Position numbers and translations under genes: made by a program
Shown: piece by piece, positions 1 to 13,700 of the stretch
Numbering within the stretch: the first letter of the stretch is position 1
Layout of the letters: each line of letters begins with the position of its first letter
The notes under the pieces: model-generated
What the model saw: the letters and a program-made list of their open reading frames with translations, nothing else
Databases searched by the model: none
What the model was told of the DNA's origin: nothing
Assembly: GCA_949710005.1 (NCBI GenBank)
Contig: OX453282.1
Location: 21,384,664-21,448,663 of the forward strand
Source: Ricordea florida
Taxonomy: Eukaryota > Cnidaria > Anthozoa > Corallimorpharia > Ricordeidae
Length of the DNA stretch: 64,000 nt
Direction of reading: 5' to 3'

Positions 1-71
1 AATAATAATAATAATTATAATAGTAATAGTAATAGTAATTACAATAATAATAATGATAATAGTAATAATAA
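1..71. repeat. (AAT)n-type microsatellite
   Basis: Imperfect run of AAT/AAC/AGT triplets at the window edge. It lies beyond the last dehydrogenase exon found (1419-1537), so it is probably intronic. Confidence 0.8.
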
Positions 72-364
72 AAACACCACAGTACAGTAGAGTACTGTTG
101 ACCAGCTTCCCAAAGAATAACACCGCTACAGTGTAGGTGTCTACACTGTTTCTACAGGTTTTTACATCTTTGATTTTTCTCCAAATCAAAAATGTAAAAT
201 TCATCAATATATAGATAATGAGTGCGACATAGTTTGTAGCTGCCCTGGAGTTGAATGTTAACTTCAAGTTACGATTTACCGAACCGATGTTTCGACACCT
301 TCTCAGCCTTGCCTAATCACCACTGAGCAAGACACTATATGGGGCTGGGTTGCCCGAAGCAGGG

Positions 365-466
365 TTAACCCTTTAAGCCCCAATAGTGTCTTAATAGATT
401 TTACTCTGGCTATCGCCAGACGATTTTACTTGTCACAGGGAAACCCCTAGCGGCTTAAAGGGTTAA
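365..466. mobile_element. TTAACCC-type MITE, copy 1
   Basis: About 102 bp with inverted ends TTAACCCTTTAAGCCCC and its complement; the internal part carries TTTTACTCTGGCTA and CGCCAGACGATTTTA. Four more copies lie at 478-579, 49318-49418, 59973-60073 and 62302-62401. No coding capacity, so it must be moved by an enzyme encoded elsewhere. Confidence 0.75.
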
Positions 467-477
467 AAACTATCTCC

Positions 478-579
478 TTAACCCTTTAAGCCCCAATAGT
501 GTCTTTATAGATTTTACTCTGGCTAACGCCAGACGATTTTCCTCGTCACAGGGAGACCCCTCGGGGCTTAAGGGGTTAA
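478..579. mobile_element. TTAACCC-type MITE, copy 2
   Basis: Direct neighbour of copy 1, separated by about 11 bp. The linker AAAACTATCTCC also precedes the copy at 62302, so a larger unit than the MITE itself may have been duplicated. Confidence 0.75.
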
Positions 580-1205
580 GGAAACCCAGGGTTAGTGCGA
601 CATTTAAATGCATGTATGAGAGCTTACAAAGCACATTCAGTTTAATCCTTTTTTAATACAATTTGATGATTGTATGCTCTAAAACAAAATAGAGAAAGTT
701 AGCGGAGAAAATGCTTTTTAACAAGAGGGAAAGAAACCCGGGTTAAAATTTAACCCTGGATTAGCGCCAACCGGCCTTCGAACAACCGGCCCCGGGTGTG
801 TCGAAACGTTGAGTTGGTGAATTGAAACGTTTTAAGTTCCATTCATTATTTTAAACCAGCGAAGCATCTAACTGTGTCTGATTATTCACATCGTGTCAAT
901 GTGCACTTTTTTCTAATAAGTGAGTGGGTCAGCCAATCAGAATACGGAACGCATCAATCAATGTTTCTTGGTTTACGCTTTAAACATTTATATTAGTCGT
1001 TACACTTGTTCTCTGTGAATCGAAAGCCAACTTTGAGCTGCACGTCTCGTCGACCAATAGAACTGTAGGATCCGCTATAGTTCCAAGTTAGTCTATTCTG
1101 TTAGTGAATAAAGTAATAAAATATTGTGGGATAGTTTCTAAAGAAACTGGTGCTGCGTCGGTGGGGAATTAAAACACAAGAAATTGGCATGATCAAACGA
1201 AAATT
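580..1205. other. Stretch without recognised gene
   Basis: No exon of the flanking dehydrogenase and no convincing ORF or repeat was found on either strand. Confidence 0.4.
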
Positions 1206-1351
1206 TTGATAAAGTAAGTTATATCACCGTAAGGTAAAAGGGAGGTTTTGACGTTTCGATTGTTAGCCCTTCGTCAAAGCGAATGACGAAGGGCTAACAC
1301 TCGAAACATCAGCACCCCCATTTCTCACCTTACGGTTGTTTAACTTATCAA
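1206..1351. mobile_element. Hairpin MITE
   Basis: Long imperfect palindrome: TTGATAAAGTAAGTT at the left mirrors AACTTATCAA at the right, and GTTAGCCCTTCGTCA near the centre mirrors TGACGAAGGGCTAAC. Ends about 70 bp from dehydrogenase exon 9. Confidence 0.65.
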
Positions 1352-1418
1352 CTTGTTTGATTATCATAATTTCCAAAATAGTTAACAGCAGCGTTAGCTC
1401 ATGGGGTCATAAACTTAC

Positions 1419-4400
1419 TAAATTGGCCACCCTATCATCACCGGTCCACCGTCGAACATTTGGACCAAATGCGGCACCAGACAGTATACCACAGAACAAC
1501 TCAACCATTACAGCCAAACCATAACCTTTGAAACCACCTGTAAACAAATAACACACAGATTATCAGGTCTAATACCACACCTCAAACAAGTACTGAACAG
1601 AACTGCACCGCGGAACACTTTGTTTTACTATACAGTGTGGTTCTAACTTTTTCATCTGTGGATCAAACCATGCAGTGTGATCATTCTTTGTAAAGCTACT
1701 GAACAGTACTGTACTGTGGTACTGTTTGTTTTACTATACAGTGTGGTTCTATCTTTTTCATCTGTGGATCAAACCATGCAGTGCGACCATTCTTTGTAAA
1801 GCTACTGAACAGTACTGCACTGTGGTACTGTTTGTTTTACTATACAGTGTGGTTCTATCTTTTTCATCTGTGGATCAAGCCATACAGTGTGATCATTGTT
1901 TGTAAACCTACTGAACAGTACTGTACTGTGGTACTGTTTGTTTTACTATACAGTGTGGTTCTATCTTTTTCATCTGTGGATCAAACCATGCAGTGTGACC
2001 ATTCTTTGTAAAGCTACTGAACAGTACTGTACTGTGGTACTGTTTGCTTTACTATACAGTGTGGTTCTAACTTTTTCATCTGTGAATCAAACCATGCAGT
2101 GTGACCATTCTTTGTAAAGCTACTGAACAGTACTGTACTGTGGTACTGTTTGTTTTACTATACAGTGTGGTTCTAACTTTTTCATCTGTGGATCAAACCA
2201 TGCAGTGCTTTAATGCACTGGAAAGTACAAATCACTTCTCACTTGTTATCTCTGTTCCACCCAATGGCAGCTGCCCTCCACCTCCTAACACCTTCTCGGG
2301 ATGAACGGTTTCCTGAAAAACAAGTAAGAAAAATAAATCCAAAATAGTGGTAAATTAAGCAATTCATTTTTAACTCGTGGATACGCGAAGCGTATTTGCG
2401 AGTTTTTGTGGGGACTCCGATATGCAAATTGTCACTCACTCACTCACTCACTCACTCACTCACTCACTCACTCGCTCACTCACTCACTCACTCACTCACT
2501 CACTCACTCCAGTGTAGACACACTTCGTAATTAGTCGGATAGAACTCGGGGGCACCGATATGAAGACGACAATTGTCGTGACCGAAGTCACGGAAGTCTG
2601 TTGATGAAAGTTCACGCTGAAAGTTTATCGTACCGTTGCCAGAGTTTGTAATGATTTTGTAGCTTAAGAGGACGATTAGCGAGGCCCTGTTAGGGGTAAA
2701 TTTCGACAAGCGACGTGGCCTTGAAACGGCGACATAAAGGACCTGAAATGGCGACGAACGACGAGCCGCTCACGGGAAATTACGACAGCGACCTTCGACC
2801 TTCCGAAATTGCGACGTGAAAAGGTTTGAAACTCAGACGCGCGACATAAAGAACCTCACTAACAGGGCCTCATTAGCGGTCTTACTAAAATCAAAAGGAG
2901 TTTAAATTTTTCCAGTTAGGACAATGACCAACTTGGAGACTGAATTTCATGAGCCTTTTACTCGGCCAGGCGCTAAACGTGAACAGATGATAACTATTCG
3001 CTTTTCCGACATCGACCGCCATCGACCGCCCCCAAGATTACAAGCAGTATATGAATTTCAGTTGGCTCGAAAGTGATCTGAAGATGAGAAAATCTCTTGC
3101 TAATATAGTAAGCTTTGATGAGAACTCATAGAGCGAAATTAGCACTTGAATGAGAATTTATTTGAGCGAAATGAGTACTCGTTATTGAACGAAACCACTA
3201 CTGAAAACAGAATAAATTGACGAATCCATGATGTGAAACCGAAGAACTTCTGCGGCCAACCTGGATAAGAAACATCGCATGGAGGACTTTTCTACTGATT
3301 TAAGTGTTAGTACTAACAGGAATGGAGTTGGAAAAGTATTGGGACGGTCAAGAAGTATGTCAACGCTTACCATTAAATATAGAGGCGCATGCCGTGACGG
3401 AGAACCAGGGTTCGAAAAGAGTAAGTCATGTAGAAAATGTATTAAGCGTTATATTATATACAATACACCACAAGCCGTTACAATGAAACGTTTTCTGTCT
3501 ATTGATTTCCGAATTTACCTTGAAGTGAACTAGATTGTGTTGAAGTAGATATGTTGGAAAAATAGGCTTACCTGTTTTGCTTACTGTTGTGTGACTCATC
3601 ATATTTACATTGTAAAAACAAGAAGTTATAAGGATAAAAACAAAGATGTATTGCTGTATTAATGATGGCAAGTGTGATTTTTTTTAAGTGCAACCCTGAA
3701 TATATATACCACTGATAACCTAAAATGAGATTGTACGGTAAATAAACTAATTCAACTTGATAAAGGATTGAGAGTCTTAAGGATTTTAAGATCATCACAT
3801 CAGCTGGGCTATCCTACATGGTTTTGTTCATTATCAGCTGCAGAATCAAGGTGGATATTTCTGTTGCATACATTGAATAGACTTGTAGACAACAAAAACT
3901 ATAATGATGATAAAATTGACAATGTCATGGCAACAAAATTCAGACCTTATTCAGAAGGACCCTGTTACTTTGAACACACAGACAGTGAGCAGCAGGATAC
4001 CAGAACTACATTTGGTTTCGGTGCCATTTAATCCTGTACCCTTATGTTAAGTTATCAAATTTTTTAACAACTGTATGCTTGCCACCTGCCTTATAACTGA
4101 TGCCTAGTGTAGTCAAATGATTGGCGTCATCTACTCACTGTATGTTTATTTCAAAAAGCTACTCAGCTCCCGGGTCACTTTTATGTTGTGATTATAGATT
4201 ATTAAAATTATCTTCAAGTTCATTCAATCACAACTCTGAAAAAACACCTCATTAATTTTTAAATTATTTCTTTTTTCTCTGTTTTGTAAACATATCCACG
4301 AGTTCACCATAGTCCTACTTTGATTAACTTATGAATGGCTAAAGCTATGAGCGAGTTACAGTAGTTAGAGGAAATTTCGGTCAGTCGGTCGATCGATCGA

Positions 4401-7400
4401 TTCCTTTAAACATTTCTCGCATGTTACGAAACAACAAATATAAATAAATAATCTTGTTCTCTGTCCGTACAGAAAAGAATGACAAACGTACTTCCGCTAC
4501 CTCGGTCGTGTGTACAAACCTCACTGCATTCGGTCTATACTCACGACCTCGGTCAAGATTCTCCCATTCAGACCTCCATCTCGGTTAATAAGAGCTAAAA
4601 AATGAACTGTAGAATTCTAAAAATATTCTTAATCAGTTGTTATTTGCTTATGAACTTTAATTTTTTCTCCACTCCACATATAATTACATTTAAAATGTCA
4701 ATTTGTTACATTAATATCAATTTTAATTTTATAAATGAATATGAATAAATATGATTCCTTACCAGTCCTCTTGAATCCACTCCCCAGCCGTGAGGAATTT
4801 CAATATTCTTCCGTTTTGCCATTTCTATCTGAGAACAAAATTAACATGGAGTTTTATCACAAACACAGGATAGAACATAATGTTACATGTGCCCAACTCC
4901 TGTTTGGACTGTTAGCTCCCTTTCCATTCTTTCTTAGTGCTGGCCACAGATGAATTGTGTGAAATTTCCGGAGCGTGCCTCGGGGAGGGTTCCAAGAGTT
5001 CCAGATTCCCCACCCCACCCCCCTTCTTTACAAACAAACCTTTTGAGACAGGAGTCAATACTTGCCAAATCAGAAGGGAAACAACTTTATGGATGGTCTG
5101 ACGACCAGGAGCCCCCCACCCCACCCCCCTTCTTTGCAAACAAACCTTTTGAGACAGGAGTCAATACTTGCCAAATCAGAAGGGAAACAACTTTATGGAT
5201 AGTCCGACAACCAAGAGCCCCCCACCCCACCCCCCTTCTTTGCAAACAAACCTTTTGAGACAGGAGTCAATACTTGCCAAATCAGAAGGGAAACAACTTT
5301 ATGGATGGTCTGACGACCAAGAGCCCCCCACCCCACCCCCCTTCTTTACAAACAAACCTTTTGAGACAGGAGTCAATACTTGTCAAATTAGAAGGGAAAC
5401 AACTTTATGGATGGTCTGACGACCAAGAGCCCCCACCCCACCCCCCTCCCACTTATAAATCCCCTGGGCACGCCCCTGTATTCACATTCAGTCAAAAGGC
5501 AATCTATGACTTATGTTAGTCAATGGAAAAACAGATCTGCATACAGCATAGAGTGAGTGCAGTTAGGAAGAAAGCCGGCATCACTGAAAGACACGCGTGT
5601 GGGGCAAAACGAACCCTGAGACTCGTCTGTACTAGCATAATGTGAAAGAGGCTTTGTTTTGCACCTTGTAACCTTATGTAAGAAACGCGTAATGTACTTA
5701 ATTTATTTTGGCGCGAAATAATGTCCGCGCGAGGACCCGGCTAATTATTCTTATAAGCGATCGCACTTTTTGAAAATTGAAAACCAGTTAACAGTTGCCG
5801 AAGCGAACGATGACGAGAAGATCTACATAAGTTTTTTTTTGGACGCTACAGAACTGTAAGTAGTATTTCCTCGACAAGTCATGGCAAGATTTCCGCACAG
5901 GTCCCTACTTCATTACGCATGCAGCAGATGAATTGTTCAGGGTAATGCACATGTAAACATTTCTTGTTATTGCAGAATGAAACAGTATGGCTACAGCATG
6001 CACAATGAAGTAGGGACCTGTGCGGAAATCATTCCCAAATCATATATATATTTAACAAATAAAGAAGCCTAAGCCGTGTATTACACTGTGATAAAACACG
6101 ACGGGCATTTGAGAACACGAGTGAAATGTAGAAAACACGAGCCGCAGGCGAGTGCTTTCTACATTTCTCGAGTGTTCTCAAATGCCTGGAGTGTTTTAAT
6201 CACAGTGTAATACACGGCTTAGGCTAATTTATTCGCTTTATGATATAGATTTTACATGCCGCGAGTAGAAACAACAAAGCACACAGATTGACAAACCGAC
6301 GCCATTTAATACCAAATTCTCGACTGTTTTCGCTTCTTCTTCTTTATTTGTTTTATTATTCTCAGCTTCAAAACTTTCTGCTGCTTCGCAGAGAATTCCA
6401 TCATGAATTTCTTAAAAGAAAAATGTTTTGCGCCATCTCTTAGAGAATTGTCGAGTGGAGGTAATGTGGCGAAAAACAATAAAAACACGCTTTTCCTATG
6501 TTTTATACTCTGATAAAACATAGGTTTTTGACCAATCATAGCGCGCGTAAGAACGTAGCTATATTATAAATATATTAATATCATGGGTGACAAATTACTC
6601 AGTAATTTTGGCGCGAAATTTCAGCGTGAATTTGTAATTTCACATGTGAAAGCCCAAAAGGCTCGGGAAATTATTAGGATTTCGACAAACCGCGCGTGAA
6701 ATTTTCCCTAATTTCACTCGTCACCATTTGATTACACATACTAATTAAGGAGCTAATTTCCAAGGCATAATTCTTAAGCTCAGCTAGATTTCAGAATATT
6801 TACATACTGATAAATTACACATACATATATCCGCTTGTTTATTAACCAATTTCAAGATCAAGGTAACGTAAGCGACTTTACTATTATTTTCTTCCAGTTG
6901 ACTATGTACAACGTATCACGTTGGAGTGCAGAATGAAAAGTGGCCTACGACTTACCACGAGTGTTGTATCTTCAAAATAAAGTGATACTTCGAATCGAAA
7001 GTGCGAAACAGGCTTTCTTTTTTAAACTCAACATCATTACAAGACAATAAAATGATGCCAATTCTAATAACAACGCAACTAAGGATAGCTTGCTATGTGA
7101 TCTCGACTATCAGTACCTTTCCTAAAGCCACTGATGATGTTGCCATATCCAGAACAAAGCTGTCTCCGTTTCTTCCTGGGGCAGCCACAGAGATAGGATT
7201 TGTACCTACAGCCACCTAGGATGATGAATATGTAATTATAGCATAATGGGGTTCTTTGTACAATAAGTGATGACTGAGTATCTCACATACAACTGCTTTG
7301 CGTTTCAATCCATGGAAAACTTGACGTCAAATCTCCAAAGTGAGTACCGTAGAAGTATATGTATAAGCCTCACCCACAGATAAGCTGCACCCCTAATTTG

Positions 7401-10400
7401 AAAGCATGCATTTCAAGAGAAAAAGATAGGAGACAACAAAGTTTGAATTTTTAATGACAAAAATAACAAGTCTGCTGTAAGTTTAGTTTGTCTCTTTTCA
7501 GTAAGTATCTTTTCAGTAAGTATCTTTTCAGTAAGTATCTTTTCAGTAAGTCTCTTTTCAGTAAGTCTCTTTTCAGTAAGTCTCTTTTCAGTAAGTCTCT
7601 TTTCCGTAAGTCTCTTTTCCGTAAGTCTCTTTTCCGTAAGTCTCTTTTCAGTAAGTCTCTTTTCAGTAAGTCTCTTTTCAGTAAGTCTCTTTTCAGTAAG
7701 TCTCTTTTCAGTAAGTCTCTTTTCAGTAAGTCTCTTTTCAGTAAGTCTCTTTTAGTAAGTCTTTTTTCAGTAAGTCTCTTTTCAGTAAGTCTCTTTTCAG
7801 TAAGTCTCTTTTCAGTAAGTCTCTTTTCAGTAAGTCTCTTTTCAGTAAGTCTCTTTTAGTAAGTCTTTTTTCAGTAAGTCTCTTTTCAGTATGTCTTTTA
7901 GTTCAATACTACATACACTGGCCAACAGTACAATCTTGGAAAACAAAGATGCAAAAGAGCCACAGGAAACCTAACGTTTACATCTTTATTAAATTTGTAG
8001 CAGGGATACTTCCAGCACTTCATTATCGGTAACTACCATAACATAGCTTTGGGAAAGAGCATGCTTTGATTGGTTTATACACGTGATCCATTTGCCCATG
8101 GGCTGAACGTTGACGTCAGATTGTTAACCAGTATAAAAAATGCAAAGTCAAATGTTATAAAAGAAATGGTAAACACAACAGCTGTCCAACCATTGAGTTA
8201 TGGATGCACTTGGGAGGTTTGCTAAGCACTCAAGAAGCTAGAGATGCTCTTGCCTGCACCTAAAGCATTTCTTACACTTGTTTCATGCTTAGCAACCTCC
8301 TGCATGCCTCCATAACTCAATGGTTGCATGCTGCATGTTTATTATCTGTTCATTCATGCACAGGCCTGGGAAGGGAGACAAAAATACTGATTTACCTCAC
8401 GTGCTCTTGTGGGAACAACCAGGGGTGAAGTATTTGTCAAGCTCATTCCCTGGAAAACATGTACAATATAAATATTAAAACTTTTTTAATTCAAGACTCA
8501 CAAAGACTGTTGCAGATGCTGTATTACAATGAGGAGAACATTACACTATATTTTATTACTGGTGAATTGATGTTCTTAAGTTCTAGTTAACAATTCAGAA
8601 ATGGAAAAAAATAACAAGTTGTGCACAGCTCTTTTTAATGACAGTATGATGATTCTAATGGGGAGCCAAGCATTGCAATGAAGCTTGTTAAATCAGACGA
8701 ACTTAAACATGAAATGAAGGAATCTCAAAATGCCATGTGGGTGTCACAAAAGATTAATAATTCTTAAAAAACATACTAATTTAATCATGTTTCTAACTGC
8801 AGCACACGACAGTACATACACGTAATATCTAAAGGAAAAAGGAGAGATATTTTTTATACACTTACAATGAGCCCTTGTTCAACAGCTTTTATTGTATACC
8901 AACCAGCAATTCCGTAATGGTTTGAACCTGGTAAAAATGGACATATTTGAGAATAAGCGCTTCATTCAAGTGAATGACCCAGGGCTGGTGACAAGACACC
9001 TCACAAAGTTGTTGTGGTTTAATAATTTGTCTATTCAACCCAATTTAATTGATCTGTAAGTCAGTGGTTAAAAGTGGCTTCTTTAATAAGTAAAAGATCC
9101 TCACAGTTATGTATGTTGTGGTTCAATTTTATCCTTGGTTTAAATTTTATTTCCCTTTGTCTTTTGGTATGGTAATGCATTATAACATGGTTGAAACAAA
9201 GAAAAATAACATTTGCACCAAGGATAAAATTGAACCACAACATAGTCACCCTTTGTAGAAAAGGGGGAATTTTTCACTTAAGATCGATGTAGGCATAAAT
9301 CCTGAACACCTCTTCACAACCATCGTAAAATAATTGTTACTTCTTAGGGGTCAACTGAAGCTCATGCGCCCCCCCGGAATGGTGATCTTAATCATGATTG
9401 GCTAAAAGATAAGACATGAAAAATTCAGGCTTTTGTACAGGATTCAAACCCATGACCTTGCGCAACACCAGTACAATGCTCTAACCAACTGAGCTCTCAA
9501 GCCATCTGGGAGCTGGTCATTTGCGAGTTTGTAACATACCCAAGTCTTGTAACATATAATGGTAATTGACCTGAGTGGAGTGCAATTTGGTCTGAAATCA
9601 TACACGTGATTTCAAATATTGAACGAGCGCATAGCATGAGTTCAATTTGAAATAACAAGTATGATTTCAGACCAAAATTGCACGGCACAAAGTTCAATTA
9701 CCACTTTATTAAACTCATTTTGAAATCACAGTTTTTTGTCAATACTACTTATTTATTTACTTCAGGCAGCCCGGTTTTTGAAGAAAAGTAACTTTTTAAA
9801 AATGATGCAATTTAGAGCAAAAAATGGTGCAATTTATGAATAAATCACACTGCTATGAGCCAATCAAATTGCAGGGATCACCTGTGATTTCAAAATGGGT
9901 GTAATAAATACTTTAATCTGTCTATATATTTTCAGCATATTTAACATTATTGTTATCTATTACTTTCTTTATAGTACTCATATTGCATTTTGTTTATTAC
10001 GTACACCTCATTCCAATGGTTTCTCAAAAACCATTAGTGAATCCAATAAAGATATTATTATTACTATTATATGGATAATAGTGTTTTACTAGAAACTAAA
10101 ACACTTGTATTTTCGATATTTTTACTCAGTCAAGTTATAAAAAAGTTATGTACCAAATGTCCCAGATGTACGTACACGTCCTAACAAAATTTTCCCGCTA
10201 GTTTCTTCTTCATATAATAAAAAGAACATTACATGGTGGCTTGAAGATATTTGAATTTTATTTTGTCATAAAATATTGTTTTCACCACTCAAAAATAAAA
10301 TCCATATCTTAATCTGCGCCACAGTGTAATATCCTCTATTTATTATACCCGCAAATAGGTGATTTTGATTACACCACTAGTAAAATACGGACAACAATGT

Positions 10401-10635
10401 AGATACAGGGACCTATAGAACGGGGGGGAGGGGGGTTACTTTAGGAATTTTTGGGTGGGGATGTGTTGCTGGAACCCTGGAACCCTTGGCCTACACCAGA
10501 GCTGGTTCAGCTGAATTTTGCTACCCTATACTAGAGTAACCCCCCCCCCCCCCAAAAAAAAAAATAACACCTATCCTAAAGAAGCTGTTTTCCTAAAACC
10601 TTCAACCAACTGGTCAGTTTTGTGAAAAGTGATAC

Positions 10636-10684
<49 letters not shown>

Positions 10685-10702
10685 GCTGCTTGAAAATCAT
10701 AT

Positions 10703-10733
<31 letters not shown>

Positions 10734-13700
10734 AATATGGCAGTACCCCCCCCCCACCCCCAAGGCCTATAGGCCAGCAAAGACCTTGTAAGAATGACAG
10801 TCATCCTATTCATACTTAAATGATTATTCACCTCCAGCTCAGTGATTAACGGTAAATATTCACCTTAACTTCATCTCAGTGAATATTCGCCGATAATCAC
10901 TTTGCCTTTGGCGAATAATGGCTACATAATTAGTGCCTGGGGGCATGCAGCTATGAGTCTAGTTCCAGTAAAAACAACCTCATCACTCTCTTGACAAAAA
11001 TCTACTCATTCCAAACAATGCAATCAATTATTCCAAAGGAAATTGTCATTCCATCCCACAAAATGGCATTATTCCAACATAAAAATCCCCTTATTCTTAT
11101 CTGATTATTCCTCTTTACCCCTAGCTGATACAGTGATGCACTGTCATACCTCTACAAGTCACCCAACCAATTCCTACATCTTTGGCTTTCTTCATTGCTA
11201 ATTCATTGCAAAAGTTTCCAACAACCTATTCACAATCACCAGGAATGAAAAAAAGCACCTCAAAAATTGCAGTGTACAGTACTAGTTATTGAGTGCACAG
11301 CACTAGTTATTGAGTGCACAGCACTAGTTATTGAGTGCACAGTACTAGTTATTGAGTGCACAGCACTAGTTATTGAGTGCACAGTACTAGTTAATTTAGT
11401 AAAATAAAAATTACGCATATTTAAACTCTTTAGGGTTTTTTTATTAACAATTTTTTTTGGTCATATGTTAATACATTAACTAGTTCAAACCAAAGCTTAA
11501 ACATGTTTAAATGCTGTTTAGTGAAATACAGTTTAAAATTGTTTCCTTTATCGAAGCTGCTTACAAATTTAGCACAAATGGAACGAATGTGTTTAAGTTA
11601 ATTTCAATCCTGTGTAAAAGCCCATGTCCCAGTGTTCGGTTACCAATTTTCATGTTGTCAAACCCTTGTTTAACCAAACATGTTTAGTTGGTGTGAAATG
11701 GGGCATCAGTTCCTAACACAATTTATTAACTATTAAAATTTACTAAACAATTACATTTAACAACTATTCACCAAAGTGAAGGTGGTTAGTGGTGGATATC
11801 CAAATTCAGTGCGAAACTCATGAATTGCTCGGAGGTAAATAGCAAAGGATATTCGGAGTTTGACTAGCCAATCAGAGTGCACCTTCAAAGCTATTCACTG
11901 TTTTAGCATATACTAAAATAAACTATTATTTAAGTCTGGAACACTTACAGAGAACAAGCTAGGGAGTATCCTACTATGTCCGTAATACAATAATTGAAAC
12001 ATTTGGAATAGCGTTATGGAAAACAGTATTATTCATCAATTGGTGATGTAGTTGTAATATATTCATGTATTTATTCCTTGTCGCATGATATAGTGGATAT
12101 ACCTCTTACTAACAGAGTTCGAGGTCCACACTGTAAGTTACGGACCAAGTTTTTTTCTGCTTGGATTTATGGCCCAAGGATGAGGAGTGCTGGCAGTATT
12201 TTCTATGGCATGGTAAAAATAGACATATATGCACTATGTTGTGGTTCAATTTTATCCTTAGCTTAAATTTTACTTTCCCTTGTTTCAAACTCATTATCAT
12301 ACATAACCATACCAAATAACAAAAGAAAACAAAAATAATTCAATCCAAGGAAAAACTGGAACCACAACACATATATAGCCACACATGCATCTCATATGAG
12401 GTGAATAGTGCTGGGCATTATGGGAAATCCCTGTGCAAGTGAGGTTTGGTTGAAGAAAAAAAATGGCAAATGTCAATCCTCAATTTACAGCTGTTTCTGA
12501 AAGATGTGACTGAGGTTGTGATCTCATTTCAAATTCTTCCCTTTGTTTCACAAGCATTTATCTTACAAACTGGAAGGAGAATCTAAGGGTTCATCAAAAT
12601 TCATTTAGGATTTTATTTTAGGCACCCCTTCAATTACTCTCTCCAATCTTACTGAACAGTGGCTTCAGAAATATTTACCTTGGACCTTTGTAAATATTCT
12701 GCCCATATTCACCTCGATGTCAGAAAATAATTGTTCAAATTAATATCCCCTTCCACTTATTTACTTACAGGTCCTAGAAGGTTGTGTCCTTCCACAAGCG
12801 CTGCAGCAGGTGTTTCATTGACAATCTCCGGAGTTCCATTAAGTACTGTAGTTCCAATTTCAACATCACGAACATACATCTCTGGGACAAAGGGAACAAG
12901 CAAAATCTTTGTTATTGTCACCAAGATAGTGGAGTGATTTTTGTCATGCAAATAATCATTCAGATGCGTGACGTTGAATTGCAACAAGATGATTGTATCA
13001 CGTTGGTCTTATACCCAATGTTGACTTCCTTTTGGTTGCTTTTCTGTAGCACTAATAACCATTTTCTATTTATAGCTACAAGCTATTGTGACTTTGCCTC
13101 ACAGCTGATAGCTTTATCACTCTTAAAAAGACTTGTTGTATCCTTACGATCATTACTAGAAATAAGACTCCCGCAAAACCTCGCAAAGCAAGGTTACTAA
13201 TCATGTCGCTTTCAATCAGATCACGTGAATCACAAGCTCCAGTAAATCGAGCCGAGAGTTTTTACATATGTATATATGTATATATATATATGTATATATT
13301 GAAGAGGTGGATGGAAGACGATAGGGGAACGTGGGTTCAAATCCAGTCAGGGCAAATTTTCTTTCACACATTTATCATAATATATATATATCCTTTAATA
13401 TAAATATATATATATATATATTTATATTTATATTAAAAGATACATATATCTAGCAAAGAGAATTACTACTCATAAGTCAGTAATAGCATCTGCTATATTT
13501 TCAAATGATTGCATTGATCAAGGATAATATTGCAGAACCAGTGCTTAGTGTTAGGTATCTATTCTGTTGAAAATACCTCACATAACTGCTGCATCATACA
13601 TATTTACAATACTTTCACTATTGAAATAATTGCTATAACAACTGCAACCTCTGTATTGGGAATTTCTTCAAAATGGAAGCCAAGGCTATCGTTTCATTAC

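Noticed and set aside
4950-5519. Three overlapping ORFs with SPPPHPPSLQTNLL text
   Set aside because: The 106-bp minisatellite read in different frames.
7488-7859. 123-aa SLFSK-repeat ORF
   Set aside because: By-product of a 15-bp minisatellite whose length is a multiple of three.
9434-9512. Functional tRNA gene
   Set aside because: A and B boxes are present but the acceptor and T stems do not fit; a SINE head is more likely.
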